A stretch of DNA of 64,000 bases from assembly GCF_002159665.1 (NCBI RefSeq), contig NZ_NFJC01000009.1:17202-81201 (forward strand), given 5' to 3'. The notes below the pieces were generated by a model, which was not told the DNA's origin, made no database searches, and was given only the letters and a program-made list of their open reading frames with translations. The position numbers and the translations under genes are program-made. The DNA comes from Desulfovibrio sp. An276 (GTDB lineage: Bacteria > Desulfobacterota > Desulfovibrionia > Desulfovibrionales > Desulfovibrionaceae). Shown here piece by piece: positions 52,035 to 60,476 of the stretch. Every line of letters starts with the position of its first letter. Within the stretch, counting starts at the first letter, position 1.

Positions 52035-52934
52035 ATGCCCACAGCAACCCCATGGCTTGTCCGTGTTTTGGACTCCAACTGGAGAGACGACACCAACTAC
52101 GCGGCTGGTGACCTCAAGTTTCACAATGAGAAATACTGGAAGGCTTTGCAGCCCTCCGGTCCTGATAAAGGTGGCGCCAAAGAGCCTGGTGTTGATGCTG
52201 GCGCGTGGGAAGAGCATGGTGGTGGCGGTTTTGACGCTGGTAGTGGCATATCCATAAGCGATGGCACGATTAAGGTGGATTCTTCCGTTGTGCGCACTAC
52301 TGGTATACAGAACATTGGCGGTGAAAAAATGTTCACCGACTATGTTACTATTCAGACTGGTGAAAAGGGAGCAACGGACGAGCGTACTGTGAGCGAGGTG
52401 CTGCGCACCTACTATGACAGCGCGATAAACGCTCACATTTACCACGCATATACGCAGTCCACTCCGTATACAAAGCACGAGATGTTCCTGGGTGTCGGAC
52501 CATTCGCATCCGATAGCAACACAGCAGAGGGCAACCAGTTCTTCCTTGGTATCCATACGGATGGATATTCCAAAAATTATGTGACCGCCCCATCTACCCG
52601 TGACAATCCTATTGATACCGAAGTGGTTACGGTAGATTACCTTAAAAAGTTCACAGCCTCCCAACTGCCCCTCTACTTCACAGCCGACAGCCTGGAGCTC
52701 CACACCTTCGTGCCGGCAAACGCCAAAACCGTGCGCTATGCCGCACTTGAGGCCGATGGCTCTGGCACTTCTGGCCTTACGCTTACCATGGCCCGTGATA
52801 TTGGCTCCAGCGATTCTGTGGCAGTGGCAAGCACTGCCACAAACTGCACAGCGTACGCCAACCATTCTGTCACGTTTACGCTTGGCGGTGTGAGTGATCA
52901 GACCGAGATTGCCGCTATGGTGGTGTTTGAATAA
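52035..52934 (+). CDS. Adhesin with CBM5/12-like adaptor and long C-terminal domain
   Basis: The 299-residue product's N-terminal adaptor (LDSNWRDDTNYAAGDLKFHN, KYWKALQPSGP) is followed by a Gly linker, a domain with SSVVRTTGIQNIGGEKMFTD, the segment TAPSTRDNPIDTEVVTVDYL, and a Ser/Thr-rich beta C-terminus. The 54420 product has matching pieces (APSTRSNPLDREIVTVDFLR), so they are paralogues. This copy lacks a long G tract: the corresponding bases encode Gly with mixed codons. Confidence 0.55.
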   Translation: MPTATPWLVRVLDSNWRDDTNYAAGDLKFHNEKYWKALQPSGPDKGGAKEPGVDAGAWEEHGGGGFDAGSGISISDGTIKVDSSVVRTTGIQNIGGEKMFTDYVTIQTGEKGATDERTVSEVLRTYYDSAINAHIYHAYTQSTPYTKHEMFLGVGPFASDSNTAEGNQFFLGIHTDGYSKNYVTAPSTRDNPIDTEVVTVDYLKKFTASQLPLYFTADSLELHTFVPANAKTVRYAALEADGSGTSGLTLTMARDIGSSDSVAVASTATNCTAYANHSVTFTLGGVSDQTEIAAMVVFE

Positions 52935-53665
52935 TGGGAATGTTGCTTGTAGCCTATGCAGATCCTGTCATATTTGTACCTGAATATGAAGAAAATTATG
53001 TGAACGACGGTGTCAGTGACACATATTGGGTATTTGAAACCCTAGTTAATCCTACTAATCCAAGACCTTCTTACAGATTACAGGTATATTGGGAAGGGAT
53101 AAATTTATATAATAGCGGAGCTATAAGGCCTGCTTATTTGTATATGTATGAAAATATAACAGCTGTACTTAAAGATAATTATTTATATTGCAAATTAGAT
53201 TTACAAGAACAGGATTCTACTACATTAAATAAATATTACAAAATAGGACGCGCAAACGTAACAACTTATAAAAGAAAAATTTTCATCGATATAATATGTG
53301 GTAATGATACAGACTCATACAGTATTGCTACAGATGTTCCAGCTGGTTCAGATTCAACTCATACAATACAAATAGCCTATAGAGGTGCTGTATCTCAAAT
53401 TCACTATACACTTCATGCAGGTAGCGAAGGTAGCGCCTCAGAGCTACCTATTATTTATGAATACACAAGTCCTGCTCTGGACAGTGAATCCGCCCCCATT
53501 TCTCTGGTCATAACTGATGATCCTGATGTCACTGTAACTATAGACATCGACCAGTTCACCGATGCGAGCTATCAAGATGCTACTATCACACTAACAGGCA
53601 GGAACGATGGGAGTAACCCATTCGATGGTAGTGTTACGCCCGTCGATAGCTTTAAGTATGCATAA
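52934..53665 (+). CDS. AT-rich beta adhesin-like protein
   Basis: The 243-residue protein starts in a TAATG overlap. The first ~550 bases of the gene are strikingly AT-rich compared with neighbours, while the end returns to the local composition, suggesting a recently imported domain fused to a resident C-terminus. The protein is rich in Tyr, Asn and Ser (YRLQVYWEGINLYNSGAIRP) with no adaptor module. Likely a receptor-contacting component; no family was recognised. Confidence 0.5.
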   Translation: MGMLLVAYADPVIFVPEYEENYVNDGVSDTYWVFETLVNPTNPRPSYRLQVYWEGINLYNSGAIRPAYLYMYENITAVLKDNYLYCKLDLQEQDSTTLNKYYKIGRANVTTYKRKIFIDIICGNDTDSYSIATDVPAGSDSTHTIQIAYRGAVSQIHYTLHAGSEGSASELPIIYEYTSPALDSESAPISLVITDDPDVTVTIDIDQFTDASYQDATITLTGRNDGSNPFDGSVTPVDSFKYA

Positions 53666-54119
53666 ATGTCTCTGATATTAAGTGCTTACCCCCCCCCCTC
53701 AAATTTTGAGAACAGCCACTGGCTCCATAATCCCCAGTGCCTGCTACATGAAGTTTGATGTACTGAACGGCGGGATAATGGAAGCCAAGGGAAGCGTTAC
53801 TCCCAAAGGCCCGTTTGACAGTCCCCTGGTAGCGGGAAACGAGTACCTGCTCTGGCCCGCTGGAACAAAGCTTACCCTGAATGGTCCGAGTGGCGCCCTG
53901 ATGACTGGCGGTGAGGGTATCTACCTGGCCTTCTCGTTCCCGGAACAAAGCGGCTACACTTACCTGCAGCTTGGTGGATGGAGCGAAGCGGGTTTCGAAG
54001 GGCCCGATGGCTGCACATACACAGTTCCCGAAGGATTTGGGTACGTAATCAATCTGACGAGCTCCGGGCGAACCATGGAAGTTTCAATATCTGAAGACCT
54101 GAATCTCGTTGTATCTTAG
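53666..54119 (+). CDS. Phase-variable adhesin-like gene, out of frame (OFF) at C10
   Basis: ATG 53666 follows the previous TAA directly and begins MSLILSAYPPP. A C10 tract (53689-53698) then puts the ribosome out of frame and it stops after about 30 codons. With nine C (or twelve) the ATG would be in frame with the open stretch to TAG 54119, giving about 150 residues (MSLILSAYPPPQ then ILRTATG...). The body is a compact beta domain (FPEQSGYTYLQLGGWSEAGF). An in-frame GTG at 53682 lacks a ribosome binding site. The start resembles that of the 9275 gene. Confidence 0.55.
53689..53698 (+). repeat. C10 homopolymer tract controlling reading frame
   Basis: Ten C bases lie 23 bases after ATG 53666. 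The length seen is one base more than needed for the downstream frame, so the gene reads as OFF in this assembly. Confidence 0.7.
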
Positions 54120-54139
54120 AATCAAAGAGTAACAAAACA

Positions 54140-54427
54140 ATGCCAACCCCGATACTTATCGCAGCACTTGACCCCTGCTGGCGTGACGACATCAACTACG
54201 ATGTCGGAAACCTGAAAGCGTACGACGGAAAAATATACCGCTGCCTGAAGCCATCCGGCCCAAATACGAATGGCGGTGTCCGGCGCCCTGACGAGAATCC
54301 CGAGTACTGGGCGGTTTTTCAGACTGTGTACTCGGGCTACACGGCTGGTGATGGCGTCAAGATTGCTGGCGACGTTATCTCTGTCGATAGTTCGGTGGCG
54401 AGAATAAGCAGCACAAACGATGAGTAG
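54140..54427 (+). CDS. Short adaptor-module protein (CBM5/12-like)
   Basis: The 95-residue product consists of the adaptor (LDPCWRDDINYDVGNLKAYD, KIYRCLKPSGP, EYWAVF) plus a short SGYTAGDGVKIAGDVISVDS tail that matches the beginning of the next domain in the 52035 product. It looks like a truncated or minimal member of the adhesin family. No G tract. Its 3' end overlaps the next gene by eight bases. Confidence 0.5.
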   Translation: MPTPILIAALDPCWRDDINYDVGNLKAYDGKIYRCLKPSGPNTNGGVRRPDENPEYWAVFQTVYSGYTAGDGVKIAGDVISVDSSVARISSTNDE

Positions 54428-55046
54428 CACACCCTATCTTCTCGCGGCTACAGATCCTGCCTGGCGTAACGATGCTGATTACGACGCCGGAGCTCTCAAG
54501 TATCACGGCGGCAAAATTTATAAAGCATTACAAGCGACTGGACCTCATAGGGGGGGGGTAAGACCCCCCGGCGACAACAACGCGTACTGGGTTGAGCTGG
54601 CGGAAGTGGATGACTCCCGGCTGGTGCATACAAGTGGGAATGAAATCATCAACGGCGACAAAGTGTTCAATTACTCTGCCATAGATATACGAGAGCCGAA
54701 GTACATATCGACAGAGGACCCGGAGTCAAATCAGTTCTGGAATATCCAGATGACTGACGGAAATGGCAAATCAGTTGGTGACATTCTCTTTTTCCACAAC
54801 ACAGAAGCTAACGGCGGTGATTCAGGATTTGAGTTTCGTATCCTGAGCCATGACGATGAATCCCTGAGTAATACTGCCAATCTGGGTGTGTTTTACGATG
54901 ACACTCTCTCTGAACCGTACGCGATGGCCCCGTCTACCAGAAGCAACCCGCTTGACCGGGAAATAGTCACAGTGGATTTTCTGAGGAAATACGTGGCTGA
55001 GGCGCTCGCCGCGTCGCAATCACAACAAAGTGAACAACAAACATAG
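54420..55046 (+). CDS. Adhesin with CBM5/12-like adaptor and G9 tract
   Basis: The 208-residue protein starts at ATG 54420 inside the previous gene's end. The adaptor (TDPAWRNDADYDAGALKYHG, KIYKALQATGP, AYWVEL) contains the G9 tract (54550-54558). The remainder parallels the 52035 protein (NEIINGDKVFNYS; APSTRSNPLDREIVTVDFLR). The frame is open at nine G. A run of six C follows five bases after the tract, so a local G-C hairpin is also possible. Confidence 0.55.
   Translation: MSSTPYLLAATDPAWRNDADYDAGALKYHGGKIYKALQATGPHRGGVRPPGDNNAYWVELAEVDDSRLVHTSGNEIINGDKVFNYSAIDIREPKYISTEDPESNQFWNIQMTDGNGKSVGDILFFHNTEANGGDSGFEFRILSHDDESLSNTANLGVFYDDTLSEPYAMAPSTRSNPLDREIVTVDFLRKYVAEALAASQSQQSEQQT
54550..54558 (+). 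repeat. G9 homopolymer tract inside an adhesin adaptor module
   Basis: Nine G bases after CCTCATA, then TAAGA and six C. The context matches the G10 tract at 51619 but differs by one base in length; both are in frame for their own genes because the downstream bases differ. Confidence 0.7.
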
Positions 55047-55061
55047 AGGACAAAAACATAT

Positions 55062-56489
55062 ATGGCTTCCCTAACCCCATGGCTGTTGCGCTCGCAAGAC
55101 CCTCTCTGGCGTGATGACCATGACTACAAGGTCGGCGCGATACGCACGGGTTCCGATGGCGCCATGTACACGGCCATCAAGGAAAATGGCCCGAATACCG
55201 AGGCTGGCGTAAAGGACCCGACCAAGAGTCCTGACTGCTGGATGTCGCTGAAAGACTCCCTCTCCATTGATGGCCCGAATTACCTCAAGCCAGAAGATAT
55301 AGGCGCCGTCAGCCTTGAGGGCGACTCCGTCGCCCCTGCCGCCACCAAGCTCGAAACAGAGCGCACGCTGGCCGGTGTGGCCTTCGATGGTACGGGTGAC
55401 ATTATCTGGTATGGCGCGTGCTCTACCGCCAGTGGCACGGCGGCCAAGACAGTGGCCCTCGAAGGCTTCAAGCTGGGTACAGGCGCCGAGGTTACCGTAA
55501 AGTTCAACAACACGGTAACGAGCGCCAATCCTACATTGAACGTAAACAATACGGGCGCAAAGGCCATATTTTACAATGGCGCGGCGGTGGCAAGTGGCGT
55601 ACTGCGTGGTAATCGTTTTTACCGCTTTGTGTATGACGGCACACGATGGAATCTGATTGGCGATGCCGACGCAGACGTTAAGCAAACTGCTGTTACCACG
55701 AACGATCAGTTTCCGTTGCTGTTTACCGGCACGGCGGACGCGACAGGTACGAAAGTAGAGGGGACACAGTTCGGCACGAAGATTACCGCCAACCCTTCGA
55801 CCGGTACCATCACGGCTACGAAGTTTGATGGCGCTGTTGAAGGTAACGCTGATACCGCCTCTAAGTTGGCGACAGCATGCAACATCGACGGTGTGGAGTT
55901 CGATGGCAGCGCCAGCATTACCCACTACGGCACCTGCTCTACCGCAGCGGGAACAGCTGCCAAGACAGTGGCGCTCACAAACTTTGTGCTTGAGAAAGGT
56001 GCTTGTGTTGTTGTCCGCTTCAGCAACAGTAATACTGCCACCAACGCCACGTTAAACGTCAACCGCACCGGAGCCAAAGCCATCAGGTACAAGAATGCTG
56101 CCATCCCGGCAGGCATGCTTGAGGACGAGGGAACCTACGAATTTACCTACGACGGCTCGTGCTGGCAGTTGGTCGGTGTCGCTACCAGTACCATTGATGG
56201 CAGCACGCTTCTCAATAATAACTTCAACAATCTCACTACAGCTGGACAATATTTTGTACATAGCACCAAGGGTACTACCACCAATGCTCCTATGGATGTG
56301 ACAGCAGATTGGTGGGTCACTGTATCCGTTTACGGTTCTGGTACAAACAGAAAGATACTCCAGGAAGCGCGTATGCACAGTACAACAACAAGCAGCGCTA
56401 CTGCCGGAACATCACATCTTCTGTCACGAGGCTGCTCCAATACTACATGGGGACCGTGGCAGTATCCGTATACACAATTTGCAGGATAA
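55062..56489 (+). CDS. Large tail fibre with adaptor, duplicated beta domain and knob-like C-terminus
   Basis: The 475-residue product starts with the adaptor (QDPLWRDDHDYKVGAIRTGS, GAMYTAIKENGP). Two ~100-residue repeats follow: LAGVAFDGTGDIIWYGACST ... FVYDGTRWNLIG (about 105-205) and IDGVEFDGSASITHYGTCST ... FTYDGSCWQLVG (about 275-370). The C-terminal ~90 residues (MDVTADWWVTVSVYGSGTNR, NTTWGPWQYPY) resemble a pyocin-knob-like receptor-binding end. This is the longest fibre of the cluster and a probable host-range determinant. Confidence 0.6.
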   Translation: MASLTPWLLRSQDPLWRDDHDYKVGAIRTGSDGAMYTAIKENGPNTEAGVKDPTKSPDCWMSLKDSLSIDGPNYLKPEDIGAVSLEGDSVAPAATKLETERTLAGVAFDGTGDIIWYGACSTASGTAAKTVALEGFKLGTGAEVTVKFNNTVTSANPTLNVNNTGAKAIFYNGAAVASGVLRGNRFYRFVYDGTRWNLIGDADADVKQTAVTTNDQFPLLFTGTADATGTKVEGTQFGTKITANPSTGTITATKFDGAVEGNADTASKLATACNIDGVEFDGSASITHYGTCSTAAGTAAKTVALTNFVLEKGACVVVRFSNSNTATNATLNVNRTGAKAIRYKNAAIPAGMLEDEGTYEFTYDGSCWQLVGVATSTIDGSTLLNNNFNNLTTAGQYFVHSTKGTTTNAPMDVTADWWVTVSVYGSGTNRKILQEARMHSTTTSSATAGTSHLLSRGCSNTTWGPWQYPYTQFAG

Positions 56490-56502
56490 GGGGGAATCAC
56501 AC

Positions 56503-57006
56503 ATGACTGCACAAGAAATCAGGTCTCTTGGTCTGGACGAAAAGACAGAATATTTTCGTGGGCTCCTGTCCAACCTGGACAACAGCAACGAGGCAGACAT
56601 CCTTAACGTTTTCCGTCTGGTAAACTCGTACAACTCATTTGATGATGACTTCTTCACCAACGAGGCAAGCTATATCTCGGACATCTCCGAGTTCATCGAC
56701 ATTCGCATGTCCCTGGAAAAGGAAATTAGTGACTTCTCGCTGGAGATGGTTAAGTGGTACCTGTCTGCCCTCGCCTCTTGTGACATCAGAGCCAACGACG
56801 ACGAAGACTCCAAGGTTGATATGCCCATGTTGGTGTATGGCTTCTTCGCCAGCGCCACCATTCCCATGATGTCCGCCATGATGAATAGCGTGGACATGAC
56901 CGCTATCGACATGGCTCACCTGTACAAGGTTAAGGGAGCGTTCTCCCTGCTGGCCCGCATGTTCAGAAGTCACGCCTTCGTGGCTACCTACCTCGGCCAG
57001 TTCTAA
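56503..57006 (+). CDS. Helical protein of unknown function after the fibres
   Basis: ATG 56503 follows AAGGGGGA; an upstream in-frame GTG is less likely. The 167-residue product is acidic and helical (RLVNSYNSFDDDFFTNEASY, MLVYGFFASATIPMMSAMMN). No family recognised. Its place after the fibre and before the Cys-Ser protein could fit a fibre-assembly chaperone or a structural partner. No membrane helix is convincing. Confidence 0.45.
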   Translation: MTAQEIRSLGLDEKTEYFRGLLSNLDNSNEADILNVFRLVNSYNSFDDDFFTNEASYISDISEFIDIRMSLEKEISDFSLEMVKWYLSALASCDIRANDDEDSKVDMPMLVYGFFASATIPMMSAMMNSVDMTAIDMAHLYKVKGAFSLLARMFRSHAFVATYLGQF

Positions 57007-57026
57007 GACATTTATCGGAGGATACA

Positions 57027-57689
57027 ATGGCTATTCTGCCAGGCGCCCAGATCACATTTAAGGACATTGTGGACAACGCATTCACTCTACTGAAGAGCTC
57101 TGTCGACAATATTGATTCCTACACTGGTAACGCCACAAACACCAATTTCAATGCAAGAACCCAAAAAGTTACCGGAAGCACTGACGCCAAGAAGGGCAAG
57201 GAAGGCTACGCTACCGCTGACCTTACGCTCACCTTCACCGGCAAGCCTCCTGTTGTCACCACAGCAGCCTTCACGACAGCCTGGAAAGAGTGGCTTGAGG
57301 ACTCCGGGTTCTCCTCGAAACTGAATCAGCTTATCACCATCAAGTCACTGCTTCAGTTCCTCACGGCCCTGTCCATGTACGTGGCATCCAGATTCGTTGT
57401 GGTCACCAACCCCATCAATCAGGTATCTGCCCGCTTCTTTGTGGAAAACGCAGTGCCCGCGCTCGATGACATATCCGAAATGGAGCCCATCAAGTCAGCT
57501 GACATCACCACAATGCTGAACAACATCAAGGATACGGTAACCAACTACAAAGCCCAGGCATGCACAGTTTCCTGGGGAGCACTGAACGTGTCCTCTTGTT
57601 GTTCGTCTTCGTCCTCTTCCTCCTCATCCTCTTCGTCTTCTTCTTCCTCGTCTTCTTCAATGTATATCGCGTTTTACGCGCTGGATTAG
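57027..57689 (+). CDS. Virion-associated protein ending in Cys-Cys-(Ser)19, candidate modification substrate
   Basis: The 220-residue protein starts at ATG 57027 behind GGAGG. Residues 1-185 are ordinary mixed sequence (FTTAWKEWLEDSGFSSKLNQ, MYVASRFVVVTNPINQVSAR). It then carries SSCC, nineteen serines (193-211) and a short hydrophobic end MYIAFYALD. The serines use TCG, TCT, TCC and TCA irregularly, so selection is for serine rather than for a DNA repeat. Two bases after its stop begins the first of four radical-SAM genes, which makes the Cys/Ser tail a candidate substrate. Function inferred only. Confidence 0.6.
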   Translation: MAILPGAQITFKDIVDNAFTLLKSSVDNIDSYTGNATNTNFNARTQKVTGSTDAKKGKEGYATADLTLTFTGKPPVVTTAAFTTAWKEWLEDSGFSSKLNQLITIKSLLQFLTALSMYVASRFVVVTNPINQVSARFFVENAVPALDDISEMEPIKSADITTMLNNIKDTVTNYKAQACTVSWGALNVSSCCSSSSSSSSSSSSSSSSSSSMYIAFYALD

Positions 57690-57691
57690 GC

Positions 57692-58636
57692 ATGAACAGG
57701 CAGCTTCAGATAGAGCTGTGGCCCGAATGCCGGTGCACCAGGTGCAGATTCTGCAACCTGGTGCTCACCAGCGAAATGCGAGGCAACGGGCTGCAAAGCA
57801 ATCCCAATATCATTCTGGCTCCTGCGGAAAAAATTGTTTTTCTTGACAGGGCCATTTTTTTTCTGGATAATATGAACTGGTCATTGTATGACACACTTCT
57901 TGTAAGAGGTGGTGAAGTATTCAATGACTACGATGAGGCAATAGCTCCAAAGTTTACTACACTCATGGAAAAGATTTCCGGCTTTGTAAACGATGGAAGA
58001 GTAAAGAAGGTTTTCCTGATTACCAGTCTCAAGTATCCCTTTGAGCATAGTCTCCTGCAACTTGCATTCAAAGTGTTCAGGCATTGCGGTGTTGATGTGC
58101 GAGAGAAGGTTCTTGTTGGTACAAGCTGGGACGCCAAGTATCGCTTTACCAACAACAGTCTTGGGTACTGGAAAGAGAATATGGCCTATCTCGATGCGCA
58201 TGGGATACCTGTGCACATCACGTCTATTCTCACACAAGCGCTCATTGAGGGGTTCTTCGCAAAGGACAGCAATGTCCTGGAAGCCATGAACCGGGACTTT
58301 GACTTCATCGCCGCGCAGGGCAAGCCCGAACTGCTCTTCCTGGAGAAGTTCTTCCCTGTGCGAGACGATTGCCTGAAGTTCCTCGTTCAGCTGAAGAACT
58401 CCAAGTACAGTCCTATCTGGTACAGGTTGCTCCACCAGGATTACCGGCGAGCTGAGAGCATCTACTTTACTGAACAGGAAGCTCTGCGTACACGAGATCT
58501 TGCTACCTACAAGACGGTTCTGGCAGATGACAATCAGGAAGTCCTGAAATGTGGTCACCCGAAGGAATACGCAAACTATGTTGACAGTGACGCGTGTTTC
58601 TTATGTGACCTAGAGAAGATATCAAGGATGTTTTAA
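57692..58636 (+). CDS. Radical-SAM-like enzyme 1 with noncanonical Cys spacing
   Basis: The 314-residue product starts at ATG 57692. The cluster-binding region is ECRCTRCRFC (Cys13, 15, 18, 21), so the usual CX3CX2C becomes CX4CX2C or CX2CX2C. It otherwise aligns with its three paralogues: a GGE motif (LLVRGGEVFNDY), TSWDAKYRF near 150, ILTQALIEGFF, and a C-terminal CGH ... DACFLCDLEK motif that could bind a second metal or cluster. The family is a radical-SAM barrel by motif; the reaction is unknown. It may be a modified or regulatory copy. Confidence 0.6.
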   Translation: MNRQLQIELWPECRCTRCRFCNLVLTSEMRGNGLQSNPNIILAPAEKIVFLDRAIFFLDNMNWSLYDTLLVRGGEVFNDYDEAIAPKFTTLMEKISGFVNDGRVKKVFLITSLKYPFEHSLLQLAFKVFRHCGVDVREKVLVGTSWDAKYRFTNNSLGYWKENMAYLDAHGIPVHITSILTQALIEGFFAKDSNVLEAMNRDFDFIAAQGKPELLFLEKFFPVRDDCLKFLVQLKNSKYSPIWYRLLHQDYRRAESIYFTEQEALRTRDLATYKTVLADDNQEVLKCGHPKEYANYVDSDACFLCDLEKISRMF

Positions 58637-58637
58637 C

Positions 58638-59552
58638 GTGACAGGTAACATGGTGCAGTATGCTGTTTTGCCAAACTGCACAAATAGCTGCAAATTCTGT
58701 CTCTGCAGGGACAAAAGAGTTTTGACTACAGAACAGATCGTCCACAGGATAGACAGAATCGCGGAGAACATAAATTACATTGACTGGGCAGGGAAGTTCT
58801 GTAGAGGAATTTCTCTGCTTGGTGGCGAGGTGTATGGGTACAAGGACCCTCTGTACGAAGAACGGTACCTATCTCTCGTCAACGATATCTGCCAGAAAAT
58901 CCTGAAACCCGTTGGTCCTGGCGCCAGGTACTCGACCGTGACCAACGGCATATACAAGCCGGATTTTCTGTTTCAGTGTGCTGACCTGATAGTATCTGAA
59001 TGTGGTCTTGATTACCTGGATGTTAACTTCAGCTACGACCTCAAGTATCGGTATAGGACAGAAGAGGCGCGTCAGCTGGCCCTGAGCAATATCAACGCGT
59101 TCTCGAAACGGTATGATTACCGGGTTGGCGTACAGATGATCCTCACACAGCACGTCATCAACAGTGTGTTTGACGGCTCGTGGAGCATGAAGTCCTTCAT
59201 TGAGAACGAGATTCCCGGAAATCAGCTGGTATTCCTGTATCCTCACCCGATACGCTCAAACGGCTTGCCCCTGGAAGACTTCTTTTTTAAGCGTGCGGAT
59301 TTCCTGAAATTCCTCCTGTACCTGGAAGAACATCACCCCGACATTCACGCGAATACCATCCTGTCTACGAAGAACTCCGGGACATTCAAATATACTGGGC
59401 TGTTCTACCCTGAGAAGGGAGCTGACCAGCCACCGATTCTTGCCGACGGAAAGGAAGTTCTGCAGGAATGTGGGCACAGTGTCTTATACAACTGCTATTC
59501 GGATTCAGACAGATGCATGTTGTGTGATATTGAAAAGTTATGGAGCTTATAA
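58638..59552 (+). CDS. Radical-SAM enzyme 2
   Basis: The 304-residue product (GTG 58638 with AAGGA nine bases upstream; ATG 58650 is the alternative and would match paralogue lengths) has canonical CX3CX2C in NCTNSCKFC, GGE in LLGGEVYGY, the family motif YDLKYRYR and MILTQHVINSV, and a C-terminal ECGH ... DRCMLCDIEK. The SAM radical would be used on a substrate shared with the other paralogues. Tight packing (one base after the previous stop) indicates one operon. Confidence 0.7.
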   Translation: MTGNMVQYAVLPNCTNSCKFCLCRDKRVLTTEQIVHRIDRIAENINYIDWAGKFCRGISLLGGEVYGYKDPLYEERYLSLVNDICQKILKPVGPGARYSTVTNGIYKPDFLFQCADLIVSECGLDYLDVNFSYDLKYRYRTEEARQLALSNINAFSKRYDYRVGVQMILTQHVINSVFDGSWSMKSFIENEIPGNQLVFLYPHPIRSNGLPLEDFFFKRADFLKFLLYLEEHHPDIHANTILSTKNSGTFKYTGLFYPEKGADQPPILADGKEVLQECGHSVLYNCYSDSDRCMLCDIEKLWSL

Positions 59553-60467
59553 ATGGCGTTTCTTCAATATGAATTGTGGAAAGACTGTAACAATGGGTGC
59601 AAATACTGCTTCAATCAGTACATTCCCAAAGTGCGTGACAAGGCCGCTGCCCTCGATTACGCTATCAAATCTCTAAAAGAAAAGGTATTGGAGCCGGGTT
59701 CTTCCATTGGCTTTATGGGCGGAGAATTCTTTGGCGGACAGCTCGCTGACCCCAGGGTGAAAGCAAAGTTCTATGAAATGGCCGAGCTGGTTATCGAAAA
59801 GCTTCGCACAGACCCACCCGGACGCTTTATGATCATGGCTGCCCTTATGGCAGATGACAAGTCGGACTGGTTTGAATTCTGCGACTTTATCCATGAGCGC
59901 AACTTCGACAAAAACATGCTTATCTGCACCTCATGGGACAAGCTGCATCGGTTCACTGACCGTACTTTGAAAAATTGGGAAGAGACCATGCGAGAAACGC
60001 AGCAAAGGTACCCCGACATGAGAATCCATGTAGAGATGATTCTCACAGAGTACCTGATTCAGAGCATTATGGCCGACCCGATGTACCTGAAGAATTTTGA
60101 GAAGGAATGGAATTGCCGAGTCGATTTCAACATTCCTTACCTTCCGATGCTCTGCGAGCTGCACAGTGAGACCAAAGAAGAATTCAACAAGCGTCTCCCG
60201 GACTTTCTCCCCAAAAGAAAGTCGTTCCTCAATCTCCTCAGAACCAGGCCAGACTCTTTCGATCTGGCAGGGATTGCCAACCACAACTTCCACTCTTCAG
60301 AACTGCACTATTCTCTTAATGACAAGGATTGGATTATCCTTCCCGAGCGTGACAAGATGGAAACCACCTGCACCAACCTCAAGCCTTGTAATAATTGCTG
60401 TGGGTATGCAGACTCCAACATCAAAATTCAAAGCGATATAAAAAACTTTCTGAAAATGTGCATGTAG
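59553..60467 (+). CDS. Radical-SAM enzyme 3
   Basis: The 304-residue protein starts at ATG 59553, abutting the previous stop. CX3CX2C in DCNNGCKYC, GGE in GFMGGEFFGG, then CTSWDKLHRF and MILTEYLIQSIM as in its paralogues. The C-terminal Cys motif differs: CTNLKPCNNCCGYADSN replaces the CGH ... CxxCD form, so the auxiliary metal site has been remodelled. That may separate its substrate or role from the other copies. Confidence 0.7.
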   Translation: MAFLQYELWKDCNNGCKYCFNQYIPKVRDKAAALDYAIKSLKEKVLEPGSSIGFMGGEFFGGQLADPRVKAKFYEMAELVIEKLRTDPPGRFMIMAALMADDKSDWFEFCDFIHERNFDKNMLICTSWDKLHRFTDRTLKNWEETMRETQQRYPDMRIHVEMILTEYLIQSIMADPMYLKNFEKEWNCRVDFNIPYLPMLCELHSETKEEFNKRLPDFLPKRKSFLNLLRTRPDSFDLAGIANHNFHSSELHYSLNDKDWIILPERDKMETTCTNLKPCNNCCGYADSNIKIQSDIKNFLKMCM

Positions 60468-60476
60468 GATAACAGC

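Noticed and set aside
49048..56489. Diversity-generating retroelement acting on the fibre genes
   Set aside because: No reverse transcriptase gene, template repeat or adenine-biased variable repeat was seen; variation here is better explained by homopolymer slippage and domain exchange.
57603..57659. Poly-serine tract as a simple trinucleotide microsatellite
   Set aside because: Codons are an irregular mix of four TCN types, unlike a slipped repeat, and the frame continues into a defined C-terminus.
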